In this document: one piece after another, positions 15,008-26,665 of the stretch
Numbering within the stretch: position 1 is the first letter of the stretch
Layout: every line of letters begins with the position of its first letter
Source of the DNA: Lamellibrachia columna
Taxonomy: Eukaryota; Annelida; Polychaeta; Sabellida; Siboglinidae
Direction of reading: 5' to 3'
NCBI GenBank assembly: GCA_963662155.1
Contig: OY759273.1
Span: 27,392,066-27,456,065 of the forward strand
DNA length: 64,000 nt
The notes under the pieces: generated by a model
Database searches by the model: none
What the model was told of the DNA's origin: nothing
Seen by the model: the letters and a program-made list of their open reading frames with translations, nothing else
Made by a program: the position numbers and the translations under genes

Positions 15008-15382
15008 TGAGGTTTTACTGTATATCAGGTGCCATGTGACTTTATAAGTTGTACACAAAGCCTAGGTTTAAACCCAATACCTTATGATAAGAAGGCAGGC
15101 ACCAAACAATTGAGCCACTATAAGTGATCACATTATTTTTTTAATCGGGTAAAATTTATAAATACAACAATCAAAACCTGACTTGTATTTTCTGCTACTT
15201 TGAGTTTACCAATAATTACAAAATAGGTTTATTTACACCCAATGGAAATTCAATTCATATACAGTGCAGCATGATAAACATGTATATGAAATGCAAGGCG
15301 CATTAAATATTTATCGTCTTGTTGAAAAAATTTCCCATGAACTCCATTGAGTTTGATCCAAACCCTGCATCTTTTGTAACAG

Positions 15383-15501
15383 GCTCAACATTCTATGAGA
15401 ATCAACTGAAGGATGAAGCTGTCATGCAGAGACGCATCACGGAACAACAGAAGAGACTGGACCAACTGTCAGACAGGCAGATTGAAGAAGGAAAGGAAGA
15501 G
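15383..15501 (+). pseudogene. Stray copy of POLK exon 3
   Basis: A 119-bp exon-like unit with the same AG acceptor, GT donor (GTAGCT), length and phases as POLK exon 3 at 20728-20846. It encodes [20 protein letters not shown] and on to GKEE, differing from the in-gene exon at only a few residues (T for K, D for K, Q for H). It lies about 3 kb upstream of the first POLK coding exon, so it cannot be spliced in normal order. The in-gene copy has the conserved K where this one has D (LKKE versus LKDE). Probably inert, unless an upstream transcript uses it. Confidence 0.8.
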
Positions 15502-15764
15502 GTAGCTACCATCTTCTTTCACATGTACACTTCCACAATACCAGGCAACAGAATGAAGACAAGTGCAGGAACGACCACCAGGCGGGTTCAGATTCAGAAA
15601 ATAACAAAGCATTGGTTTTCTAACAACGTTTGGACTTGATCTTAATCAACTATGAGATTTCAACGATAACTTTTCACTGTGTCTTGTACAATATGTGCAG
15701 CAAGTTGCTGAATTATGTAAGTTGCACGGTGTCTCTTTCACATTACAAAACATTTTTCACAAGA

Positions 15765-15820
15765 TTGCCATCCAAAGCAACAGGACAAGGAAGCCATTGG
15801 CTTTTCGAGAGTCCAGCACC
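15765..15820 (-). mobile_element. CR1-like LINE 3' tail, minus strand
   Basis: Reverse complement of the LINE 3' end (GGACTCTCGATAAGCCAATGG then TTCCTTGTCC). It is shared with the duplicate at about 21108-21170, so it predates the block duplication. Confidence 0.7.
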
Positions 15821-16255
15821 TGTGTGCAGACAGTTTAGCCCACCCTTGTCAGATGTCTGCAAATGTTGCTTTTAAATGCATATCAACACTGCTAGCATTA
15901 ACAGAATCAGTAGATAATATGTACCATTAATTTTCAACTATGTGGTAATCCGCATGAAAAAGTTCATCAAGTTGGTATAAGTGATCACATTAATTTCATA
16001 GTCGGGTTAAATTATGCATCTGCATGCATTTTCAGTTTAAATGTTTTTCACAGCATTGATGTGACATGTTTAAGATGACATTTTAAATTGATGGTGTCAA
16101 TGATTACATTCATCAGTAATCTTATGATGTTTGTATAAAATATAACAAACTGACATTTAGTTGTTTTTACAGGTGCAGCCAACCCTGGAGTTATGTTCGT
16201 AAATGCTGGGAAAGGACACATTGCTAAGAAAGAACACGGTGCTGGACTTGTAGAC

Positions 16256-16499
16256 CAGGGGTGGATCTAGGCTTGTTGGCAGGGGGGTCTCAGTCAGTCG
16301 TAGTTATATGTCTTTCTACTTACGAACCGGGACGGGACGACACGTGTCATTCTACTTACAGAAGGGTTAACATTAGCCGGCTGCTAATACTTCAGTCTTT
16401 ACATTGACACTAGTTCCGCTGTAGGCCAATATACGTTGTTCTGCCCTCAATGGCCTGGGGGGGTCTTGAGACCCCTAAACCCCCCTGGATCCGCTGCTG
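16256..16499. mobile_element. hAT-like MITE, about 240 bp
   Basis: Left end CAGGGGTGGATCTAGG and right end CCTGGATCCGCTGCTG are imperfect inverted repeats with the CAG...CTG form typical of hAT elements. Flanking GTAGAC / GTAGAT may be a decayed target duplication. No transposase frame inside. The bases just upstream (16172-16258) read as an open stretch after an AG, but I recognise nothing in it. Confidence 0.6.
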
Positions 16500-16865
16500 T
16501 AGATTGTTGTATTTATCAATTTGACTTATTGATAACAATCTCTGAATTGTTCTATTTATGACTTTTACTTATTGATATTTAAATATGGAAATCACTGATT
16601 TGATGGATATGAATGATATGTTCAATACTATCAACTAATTGTTTTTGTGTTAACGTGGAGTGGGGGTTTATTTAATATGTGCAGTGTCTTAAGATAGACT
16701 ATGTAAAATTTCAAATATGTATTTTGAAGTAAACATGTTCTAGAACTTCCAATGCGTGTTCTCTGTTTGAATGTTTCTACCTATGTATGTTCATTGCAGC
16801 ATAACTTTGGTTATTATTTAGTTATATCCATAATACACTGTAATATTATTATGCAAAATTGTAAG

Positions 16866-16880
16866 AAAAACAAATCAAAA
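16866..16880 (-). terminator. Pol III terminator of tRNA-Arg
   Basis: On the minus strand, T4 (16880-16877) and T5 (16870-16866) lie 6 and 16 bases after the tRNA 3' end, as expected for RNA polymerase III termination. Confidence 0.8.
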
Positions 16881-16885
16881 CGGCT

Positions 16886-16958
16886 CGTCTCCGGTGGGAC
16901 TCGAACCCACAACCTCCGGATTAGAAGTCCGACGCGCTATCCATTGCGCTACGGAGAC
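16886..16958 (-). tRNA. tRNA-Arg (anticodon UCU)
   Basis: A 73-nt intronless cloverleaf on the minus strand. The acceptor arm GTCTCCG pairs perfectly with CGGAGAC, leaving a G discriminator. D arm GCGC/GCGC; anticodon stem TCGGA/TCCGG with one G-U pair around loop CTTCTAA, giving anticodon UCU; T arm GTGGG/CCCAC with loop TTCGAGT. Internal promoter boxes are intact: A box TAGCGCAATGG and B box GGTTCGAGTCC. It decodes AGA (and AGG by wobble). No CCA is encoded, as usual in eukaryotes. With full pairing and a good terminator it is probably a functional gene and not a SINE head. Confidence 0.96.
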
Positions 16959-17974
16959 ATCTGTCGGATAATGTCTCGCACAATTAGTTTTACTACGACA
17001 CCGTCCGCCAGTCTGACGTGTTACTATATTTAGAAACTACGTTGTAAATACGGGCCATAGCGCCACATACTTTCCCGCGTACTGACTTCATATTTATGTA
17101 AGGTCGTATATACAACTTAGTTGCACCATTCATGTATACAGTTTTGCAGTGTGTTGTTGTATGTAGATTTAAAGCTACTACATTTAGCCGACATAGCAGT
17201 GATCTCGTTTTTTTAGCAATTATAAGTGGGCGATATTATAAGTTGCCAGCGGGCAGTGCCAGGGCAGTGGCAGTGACCTATTTGAGTCTTAAAAGTAAGA
17301 AAAAATTTACATCCAAAGCAGCAACCTCTAGATAACACATGGACAAGAAACCTCAATAGTATATGATATGTTGGTGGCGGTTCTATAAAATTACGAATAG
17401 TTTCACACTCAGACACTGTCACGACAATGCCACTGGCCTGGGCTGGGTCACTGTCCTGGTAATATTTGCACAGTTAACAAGTAGGCTTACTCTGCAGAGT
17501 CTGTTTGGGGTCTTTCCCTTTTATTACGTAACTTCAGAAAATCGAATAAAAGACACATGACGGTATCAACAATTGTACATGATAGCATTGTGAACTAGTC
17601 AAAATCAAAGCCAAAGGGTAATTAAATTATTTGTTAAAACGGTAATAGCGGGGTGAATTAAAAAAAAACAATTAAAATGAGATGACCCGACTGTGGAGTC
17701 GTTGATGAACCCCAGAAAGTTTGGCGACTGAGATGCAAAGCGTCTTGGATAAGTTGCATAACATATACAAACATACTCATGGTTGATTATAATAAGGCAT
17801 ATGCTTATATGTATATATTACTGAAAGTCTCAAGTTGCATATAATGTGTATTATGAAGCATTACTTATTGGTCATGTGTACCATCAGTTATATGCTTGGT
17901 GCCACATGGAAATCTTTACATTTTTAGTGTTTTGTCAATTTTGATCGTTATAAGAAAGTAGGTAAGAACTAGAA
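16959..17974. other. No gene recognised
   Basis: Unique sequence between the tRNA and an RTE-like relic. No supported feature. Confidence 0.5.
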
Positions 17975-18275
17975 ATGTCTGATATTTTCACCTACCTGGG
18001 AAGCATAGTATGCAACAATGGAGGAACTGATGTTGACATAAAAAATCTCATGCACTAGGCGTGAAGAGCCAGAAGAGTATTCTTCAGGCTGAAACATGTA
18101 TGGAGATCAACCATATTCTTTAGAGGAACGATGCTGAAGTTATATCACCGTTGTGTCCTGTTCTCTTTACTAAATGGCTCATCATGCTGGCGTATGACTG
18201 AAAGAGATCTGAGACATTGTTCAACCTTCTGCGCAAAATGCCATCGAAACATAATGCGAATATTCTGGCCATAAA
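17975..18275 (+). mobile_element. RTE-like LINE relic (reverse transcriptase tail)
   Basis: Conceptual reading gives FTYLGSIVCNNGGTDVDIKN, a stop-broken helix, then LKLYHRCVLFSLLNGSSCWR, MTERDLRHC and IMRIFWP. This order (YLGS, GG..DI, GS.CW, final W) is that of the C-terminal reverse-transcriptase region in RTE-type elements. In-frame stops show it is dead. Confidence 0.65.
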
Positions 18276-18496
18276 AATTAATTATTCACCACAAGAAATT
18301 AAATTATACACACAATGAGAATTAAAAGCATTTAAAAAAATGAAATTGGGGTACTGTTACATTAACATGTACATTTGCTCTTGTTATGAACTGTAGAGTA
18401 CTATATGTTGTCATTTGTTGAATGCAACACATTTGTGGATTCAGATATTTCCAATAATCACATAACCATTAAACTCTCATTTCCCGAACAGAAGGC

Positions 18497-18641
18497 ATGA
18501 TGGATGAAGATGATGGTAGAAGGGAAAATGAGGATTCGGAAGAAGAGAACTGGTCTGATGCTTGGGATGATATATCTGGCAATCTGAAACCAGCACCAGT
18601 CACATGTGCAGCAGGATCGACCAGTCAGAAGTTGTCACCTG
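18497..18641 (+). CDS. POLK: POLK exon 1 (N-terminus)
   Basis: Starts ATGATG and encodes an acidic, low-complexity N-terminus ([20 protein letters not shown]). I end it at a weak donor, GTGGAA, because this gives phase 1, which matches exon 2. An AG at 18489-18490 preceded by pyrimidines may join a 5' noncoding exon. No homology supports it beyond phase and position. Confidence 0.6.
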
Positions 18642-21600
18642 GTGGAACATTGTCAACCAAAGAAAAACACAATGCAGGTGCTTTCACAAGCTGCATTTTA
18701 TCACAAGAATTTTCTACCATTTTAGTCCTGTAATATAAATATATCAAAAGTATTACTGACTGGATAGTATGCAAATAAACAATGAAAGTTACCGTATTTT
18801 TTTGCAAGTGTACTATTAGGTCGAATACGGTATGTTGTTTAAAAGAATTGTTTTAAATACATCTTCATTAATATAAATACATTCTTTAGGCATTTTTTTA
18901 ATATTATTATTATTCCTAAAATTTATAAAGCATATATCTGGGACCAGTCCGTTCATAGGTGCATATACAATCATAAAATAATAACTATAATATTGTATAG
19001 TAAAAAAAATTATATATATTAAAAATAGAGCATTATATTAAGATTAATGAATATAATAAATAAATAATTATAGTAAATAAATAAATAGAAGATAAAATAC
19101 ATTCATAAAACATGTCCTTGTTCAAAGTTATTCCTCATTGGAAATACGCACGCCTAAATTAGAAGGTTTTCAATATGTTTATAGGGTTTCAATGTATAAC
19201 AAACAGAATATATCTATTTGAGATTTATGTACTTGACTAGGGGGCCATCTGAAAACATTGATGTAAGACACTATGCAAAACTGATGTTATTTAACCCCCT
19301 TACTGCCCCTCCCCCCTACGTTAAACTTTGACCTGTGGATTCATATATCCATGAAAATGTCCTCAGACTTTATGCTGTAGCCTTCCAATACCACACAGAC
19401 AGACACACACTGGCACGGTGGTAGCAGACTGTGATGTAATTGTTCCACTTTCATCATAATATGATCTGTGATCAGAAAATAAGCAATGTTTTTTGAGAAA
19501 GGTACATCAGTGTACTACGCTAAGCTAAACAGCTCTTCACTCCTATACAAATAAGTTATTGTATAATTTCATTCTTTTTAAATGTTTTATCCTATCATAC
19601 TCTATTTAACCTGTTATCTTTTTTATGTTTGTATATAGCACCATGTGAAATAATTGTCTGGATTTTATATTTTATTCTATTGTCATATTGTTTATGTAAT
19701 ATTTCTATTTTTTTTATTTATAGCATCATAATATTATGATATAATTGTCTAGATTTTATATATGTACTTTTTTTATCCTATCACCAGAATTGTTTAATGT
19801 AATATTATTATTTTATTATTTTTTATTAATCTGTACAGCACCAAAGAATGTTGTTGTATTGATTTGTTGCTATGTAAATTAATAAACATTAAAACCAATT
19901 TTTTTATTTTAGCATCAACAAACAAGGTTTTGAGCTGCCACCTGTGTAATATTTGTGGCTATTTCCATCATTTTATGCAGTCAACCAAACGACTTCAGTG
20001 AGTGAGCTCAGTGAGTCAACGAGTGAGTCAGCCAGTCGTACGAGTTTCCTGCGGATGGGACTAAACGACAACAAAGCAGGCATGGAGGGACTTGACAAGG
20101 AGCACATCAACAGGATCATAATGGAAGCCTCCAAGGGTCAGGGACTTATCCCAGTATCGTACATGTCATCCCTGAGTAGTGTAACAGAAATCCATAAGAC
20201 CCACAAATGAACCTGTATCATTATCTACATCCAAAGATTTGCTGAAAAAGGGTTGACTGTGCTAACTGGGATATATTTTGATGAGATCTTGTTAGTTGTT
20301 AGTCTTTGGTGCTGTGGCTGCGCACAGCTAAACTATTCGTGAGAGTTGTTATTCGGGCTTGTTATGATGTGTTATTTGCATGCCATTCTACATGCTGGAG
20401 TTTGCACAAAATGCACAAAACAAGCAATGTTTCCTCCACATGCAAGGCCGTCAAAAGGAAGTCTGTAAGAGTTACAGACAGTAACAGTTGGCACCAAATT
20501 TTATTGCTGGTTGATAAAAAATTTCACTTGTATTTTCTACTACTTTGAGTTTACCAATAATTACAAAATAGATTTATTTGGACCCAATGGAAATTCAGCT
20601 CATATACAGTGCAGCATGATAAACATGTATATGAAATGCAGGGTGTATTAAATATTTATCACCTTGTTGAAAAAATATCTCATGAACTCCATTGAGTTTG
20701 TTCCGAACCCTGCATCTTTTGTAACAGGCTCAAAATTCTATGAGAATCAACTGAAGAAAGAAGCTGTCATGCAGAGACGCATCACGGAACAACAGAAGAG
20801 ACTGGACCAACTGTCAGACAGGCATATTGAAGAAGGAAAGGAAGAGGTAGCTACCATCTTCTTTCACATGTACACTTCCACAATGCCGGGCAACAGAATG
20901 AAGACAAGTGCATTAACGATAACCAGGGGGGTTGAAATGCCAAAAAATGACAACACATTGGTTTCCTAGCAAAGTTCGGACTTGATCTCAACCAACTGCG
21001 AGATTAAAAGATAACTTTTCACTGTGTCTTGTACGATGTGTGCAACAAATTGCTGAATTGTGTAAGTTGCACAGTGTCTCTTCCACGTGACAAAATTTTT
21101 TTCACAAGATTCCCACCCAACGCAATAAGTCCAGTGGACAAGGAAGCCATTGGCTTTTCGAGAGTCCAACAATTTTTCATGTATACGTAGACAGTGTAGC
21201 CCACCCTTATCAGATATCTGCAAAAAATATATATATTAACAGAATCAGTAGATAATATGTTCCATTAATTTAACTGTGTAATAATCCTCGTAAAAAGTCC
21301 ATCGAGTTGGGGTCATATGGATCAGAAAAACAACTACAATCACGAATTGAGATGAGGGGGATAACATGCCAACTGGTGAGTAGAAGAAGAACTAGTCATT
21401 CCAGAATTAATTTTGTGGTGAAGGCTACTGTCAGTAGCCGTAACATTGAGGTAGTAAATCTGAATAGTTGTGGATAGAAAAGAATCATTACTTCATTATG
21501 TACTAATCCTACAAAACAACATTTATCCTACACTGAGTTCAGCCACAACATTTGTTGCAGGCTGATCAGTTGTTGGCAGAACTCGAGGCAGGTCGAGACT

Positions 21601-24600
21601 TCACACGTACAATCGTGCATGTTGATATGGACGCCTTCTACGCTGCGGTCGAGATGAGGGACAACCCGATGCTGCGGACCAAACCAATGGCTGTCGGCGG
21701 AATGTCTATGTTGGTGAGTTGATCTGTGAATCATTTGTTAGGCGAGCAAATCGCTGCCATTCCCTATTGCACTCAGCCCCTATTGCTCTCATTCCCTATC
21801 ACTGCCATTCTATATCTCTCTCGCACCCTGTAACTTCTGTTAATTGCTAGAATCATTCGCACCCAACTGGAAATGCATGTGGCTAAATATGCACATATTT
21901 AGTCAAAAAGGCCTGTAGATTAGCATTGGCACCATCATTGTGTTCAGTCGATTAGATAGGCATCTCATAGATGGTGACAACATTTATTACAACAGTGCCC
22001 ACTTGTTGACCTTTGTGAGATGGACGCTGGGCAGGACTTGGTACTGCGAATCGTGTATCGGCGTAATTCGTAACACATTTTGATACGTCAATGAAATGTC
22101 ACAGTTCCGCGAATCCACGGAAGAATGCACTGATATATTATCACGGTGAGGATATACCGGGGTGTGTTTCACTACGGTACCTCAACACATGGTCCAAACC
22201 TTACTGTCGGATCGGGTCGGCTTGTCGAAGCGTGGCAGCAACGAACGTGGTGACGAACGACAGGGCGTCACACGGAGCAGTCGCACCAGATGACAGCGGA
22301 CATGACAGTCATGCAGTCAGGTGTCATGGCAGTGGACGTGACGGCGTTACACGTATGCAGTCAGGCGTGATGACAGCAGTCAAGAAGATTGTTGAACAGT
22401 AATACAGCGAATGTAGTAGCAATCACAACCCATGTATGCAAGATTGGATTGAGTCACCTTACGATGAAGTTACAGCCACAAGATATGGTCGAAAATAAAT
22501 AAATTATTCGTCTTTAGCCCAGGTTTTGGAGAAGAGAAGACTTTGCAACATTGTAGCAACGCACAAATTAATTGTCTGCTTCTAAATTCGTGCACATTAA
22601 ACACAATTTTATACTACGGCGGCCATATTGTGCCGGAACTAGCCAATAGCAGAGCTCAATTCAACCTTAACCATCCCTAGAATTTTGACATCACATTCCT
22701 AGGACTTTGGGGTTAGGGGGTATTCAAAACTTCAGTTCTAGAGTAGCCGCATTACATAACCAACAAACCATCTTCAGATACCCAAAACAAACTCAAATTA
22801 CACCTATATGCGTTATATTAATAAAACGAATATTCCAAGCTGTCTAGCTCCTTTTAGAGGCGTGAATTCATTTGTCGCACCTTGTTTGCTTGCCAAACAA
22901 CAACTCGCTAGTTCATGTATTAAAATTCTTATACTTTCACTAAATGCGATTCACAATGATGCTATTGTATCCGTTTCACTCAAGCAGTTAAACCTTAGTC
23001 ACCAGGTGGCACCTTTGCATTGTGCAAATATCACTTCCTGCCGTGCAGTACTATTTGCATAGACAACCGTACCCTACTGAACAAAGGGGCAAAAGATAAA
23101 TCTAGACTCATTCTCATATACCACTTTGTGACAGGCGTTGACATTGGGTTCATGATTGAGACACTTCACGCGTGTGGTGTATGGTCTGTGACAAGTATCT
23201 TGACAAAAATTTAACAATGGCACCATCATCCATGGGTAAAACAAAACTAAAAATCATTCATCTAGATTAGTTTGGTAGTATTTAGAAAAACATTTCCAAA
23301 ACCTAACTTTGGCTCCCCCGTCAGTAGGCAGGACATATCAGGCCATGTGTCACAGCTGGACATTTTCCGATGAAACTTTCATCCCACTTAAGTAAGAAAA
23401 GATGCACTATTATAAGTTTGCTTTCTGTGATAATTTGATTGTGAAATCAACATTAGGTTACCATTAATGGTGCGTTGAGTTTGGGCACAAATCACACAAT
23501 ACTGGTAACAGGAAGAAGTTTCATTGACAATATTCTTTTGTAGTTGCATTCTCTAAAACAAACATTGTAAGATATCTCTCTGTACTCTCAAATTATTACA
23601 AAGGGTTACTGTAATTGTTTATGTATAATACGCACCCTGACTTTTGTTAAAATCTGATTTAATTTCTATATTACCATGTATAATACACACCCCAACTTTC
23701 TGATAGTTTGGTTGAAGCTCAGTTTACAGTGTCCCTTAGCCTGGTGTACTACTTGGTACTAGTAGCTCCACGTTGCGATACGATATGAGTTTATTTGCAT
23801 CACCGTCTTCAGTAGTCAGCGGCTAATGTTCTCATTCACAATACATCCCCGGTGCTATTTTTTTTCTTTTTTTTGTAGAACTAGAGGACATGAGTAACAT
23901 TAGTAAAGGGTCAGTGTAGATTGGAAATCATTGGATATCGGGAAGTACTCATTCTCACAGAGGACAATCAATGAATGGAACAAATTATCTACAGATTATG
24001 TAACTGCTAACAGTGTGAACATGTTTAAAAACAAGGTTGACACATCTCACGAGGGCAGATTGCACATAGATTAAAAATGTTGGACTCTCGATAAGCCAAT
24101 GGCTTCCTTGTCCACTTGCCATCTGGGCCTTTGGCTTGGATGGCAATCTTGTAAAATCTTGTTAAATTTAGTTGCCGCCAAACTGTGCAAAAACTAAATA
24201 TTTTTAAGGAATATATGTTTTTTGTACGTGGAATGATTGAATGAATACATTGGCATAAAAAATATGAAGTAATACTGTCATTTAACATTGTAAATAATTT
24301 AGGCCAATCTACCAGTTATTTGGTCTGACAATTTTTTAAACCTTTTACCATGTAAAAAAATTAAGGGGAAACATGTGTATTATACACCGAAAATTATGGT
24401 AGTTAGCTCTATAATTAGTTTTACAATGTCCTTAATCCATTTTATTTACATTTGTAGTCAACATCGAACTACCTAGCCCGTCGGTACGGTGTTCGGGCGG
24501 CAATGCCGGGATTCATTGCCAAGAAACTCTGCCCATCTCTGACTATTGTTCCTTGCAACTTTGACAAGTACATTGCTGTTAGTAAAGATATTCGAGAGGT

Positions 24601-26577
24601 TATGTCTGAGTATGATCCAAATCTTTGCCCCATGAGTTTGGATGAGGCATATCTTGATCTGACAGACCATTTAGAAAAGAGGAAAGTTATGTCTGAGGAA
24701 GACCGGACATTTTCAAAACGTGTTGACGCATCATTGCTCTGTTGTTGTACATTGATTGGTGACAAGGCTGAGTCATCCGTGTCACCGATATTGAAGATGC
24801 AGGACATCAAATACTGTACAAAAACTACATCTGTGAGAGATATGAAAGAGAATGAATATGAGACAGTTGGTGTGGGCATTAAGCCGAGCAGTCTTGATGA
24901 AGAAACATCGGAAACAGAAAACACCAGTAATGCAGATACATCACAAGTTTCCAGCTCTTGTAGTGAAGATAAAGGACAGAATTGTGACCAGGAGATTGAA
25001 ACAGTAACAAATCAAAACAGGAACTTAGATTCTGCAAATGGAATTGAGAAGGATATTGAAACAGGAACGAATCAAAATAACAACTTGGATTCAGCAAATG
25101 GAACTGACACCAGTAAGAATCTTAAGAATGATAGTGTCAGTAGTTTATCGCATCTTTGCGCAGACTGTGGCAAGCCAAGGGATCCTTTATTATTGGCTGA
25201 GAAGGTTACATTTGGCACGTCGCCAGAGGAAGCAGTGAACGAGATGAGATTCCGTATTGAGGTTGCAACGCAATTAACAGCCAGTGCTGGTGAGTTAACA
25301 TGATTAGCGAAATCTGTGCAGGAAAATATTACTTTGGGATATACAATAAGAATAGTATGATGATGAAAGTCAACTGTCCTGAGAAATGGTCAATAAAAAC
25401 CTCCCGATTCCAGATGCTAATTTATATTTGAATAATTATGAAACATTTGGCCATTCCTTTAAAGATTTGCAACTGAATTAAGAATGCACACTAAATGTTT
25501 GATTGTTATTTTGTATGTGTTTTAGGAATTGCTCCGAACACAATGCTGGCCAAGGTGTGTTCGGACAAAAACAAACCAAATGGTCAGTATATTATTCCAT
25601 CCTCAAGGGAGGCAGTGATGGCTTTCATCAACGAGCTGCCACTAAAAAAGGTGAGCTATTAATTTTTTTCTTAAATTCATGTATAGTTGCATCAACAATT
25701 AAGTTTTTCACTTGTCTCAATTTACATTCATTTAAAAAAAATTAACCAATCTAGTATTGACTATCACATCCTAGCTCGTTTATACAAATGTGAATGTGAA
25801 GAAGATGAAATATTGATGTATCATTCACTGAATAATGCTTGCAGCTTTGCTTGCTATGACACTACATTTTGTAGGTTTGTGGGATTGGCAAAGTGTCGGA
25901 ACAGATGTTGAGTGCTCTTGGAATCATGTCGTGTCACGACCTCTATGTGAAGCGTGGCATCCTGCTTCATCTGTACTCGACAACGTCCTTCCATCACTTC
26001 ATGCAAATCTGTGCTGGAATTGGGTCAACTAGAGTTGAAAGGTCACAACCATTCTGTCATATTGCAAAATCAATAGAATGTGTACGTCAGACTGAAAACG
26101 TACTGATTGACCACAGAACTGTGCCATTATTCATTTTCATTGACACCATATTTATTTTACATTTTTTATCATATTCTAGCCTAACACCCAAGAGTCTCTA
26201 TTTGATTTTACGTTTGACTTTGATATAATATTCTGTATTTAGTACATGATTATATACATATGTAGGTACTACATGCACATACGTGCTTACATGCAGACAT
26301 ACATACATGGAGTAGGTACTGTACACATACGTGCTTACATGCAGACATACATGGAGTAGGCTCTTGCAATAAGGACTCCTGAAGTAAGTACCATCTGTGA
26401 AAAAGTAAACAACTTTGAAATGCCCTGGATTCTGGCCCTGTTTTATGTTATTTGATGCTCTCCTCTTTATCCCTGAAGTCCATGGTGAAGCTGGCATCGA
26501 TATTGGTCATAGATTTTGGTTTCCCCTCTTCTCATTTCGTTTTATGTACCTGGTACCAAAAGATAAATAAAAAAATA

Positions 26578-26665
<88 letters not shown>

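Larger units (their letters stand above)
15120..16014 (+). repeat. Duplicated block containing a POLK exon copy
   Basis: About 15170-15975 closely matches about 20515-21305 inside POLK, including intron sequence on both sides of exon 3. The upstream block is bounded by imperfect direct repeats of about 38 bp (15120-15158 and 15977-16014, both opening ATAAGTGATCACATTA) that I do not find around the copy inside the gene. This suggests the block was inserted here rather than being the original. Confidence 0.8.
20515..21305 (+). repeat. In-gene partner of the 15.1-16.0 kb duplicated block
   Basis: Matches about 15170-15975 over exon 3 and flanking introns, with scattered substitutions and small indels. 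It includes a minus-strand CR1-like tail at about 21108-21170. Confidence 0.8.

Noticed and set aside
16172..16258. Open stretch after an AG, reading NPGVMFVNAGKGHIAKKEHG
   Set aside because: Looks exon-like, but I recognise no family, find no matching donor before the MITE, and it is short enough to be chance.
22091..22402. 103-codon open frame in POLK intron 4
   Set aside because: No family resemblance and no splice-bounded structure; likely chance in a GC-richer patch.
24469..24924. 151-codon minus-strand open frame
   Set aside because: Antisense shadow of POLK exon 5, whose sense frame is supported by strong family motifs.
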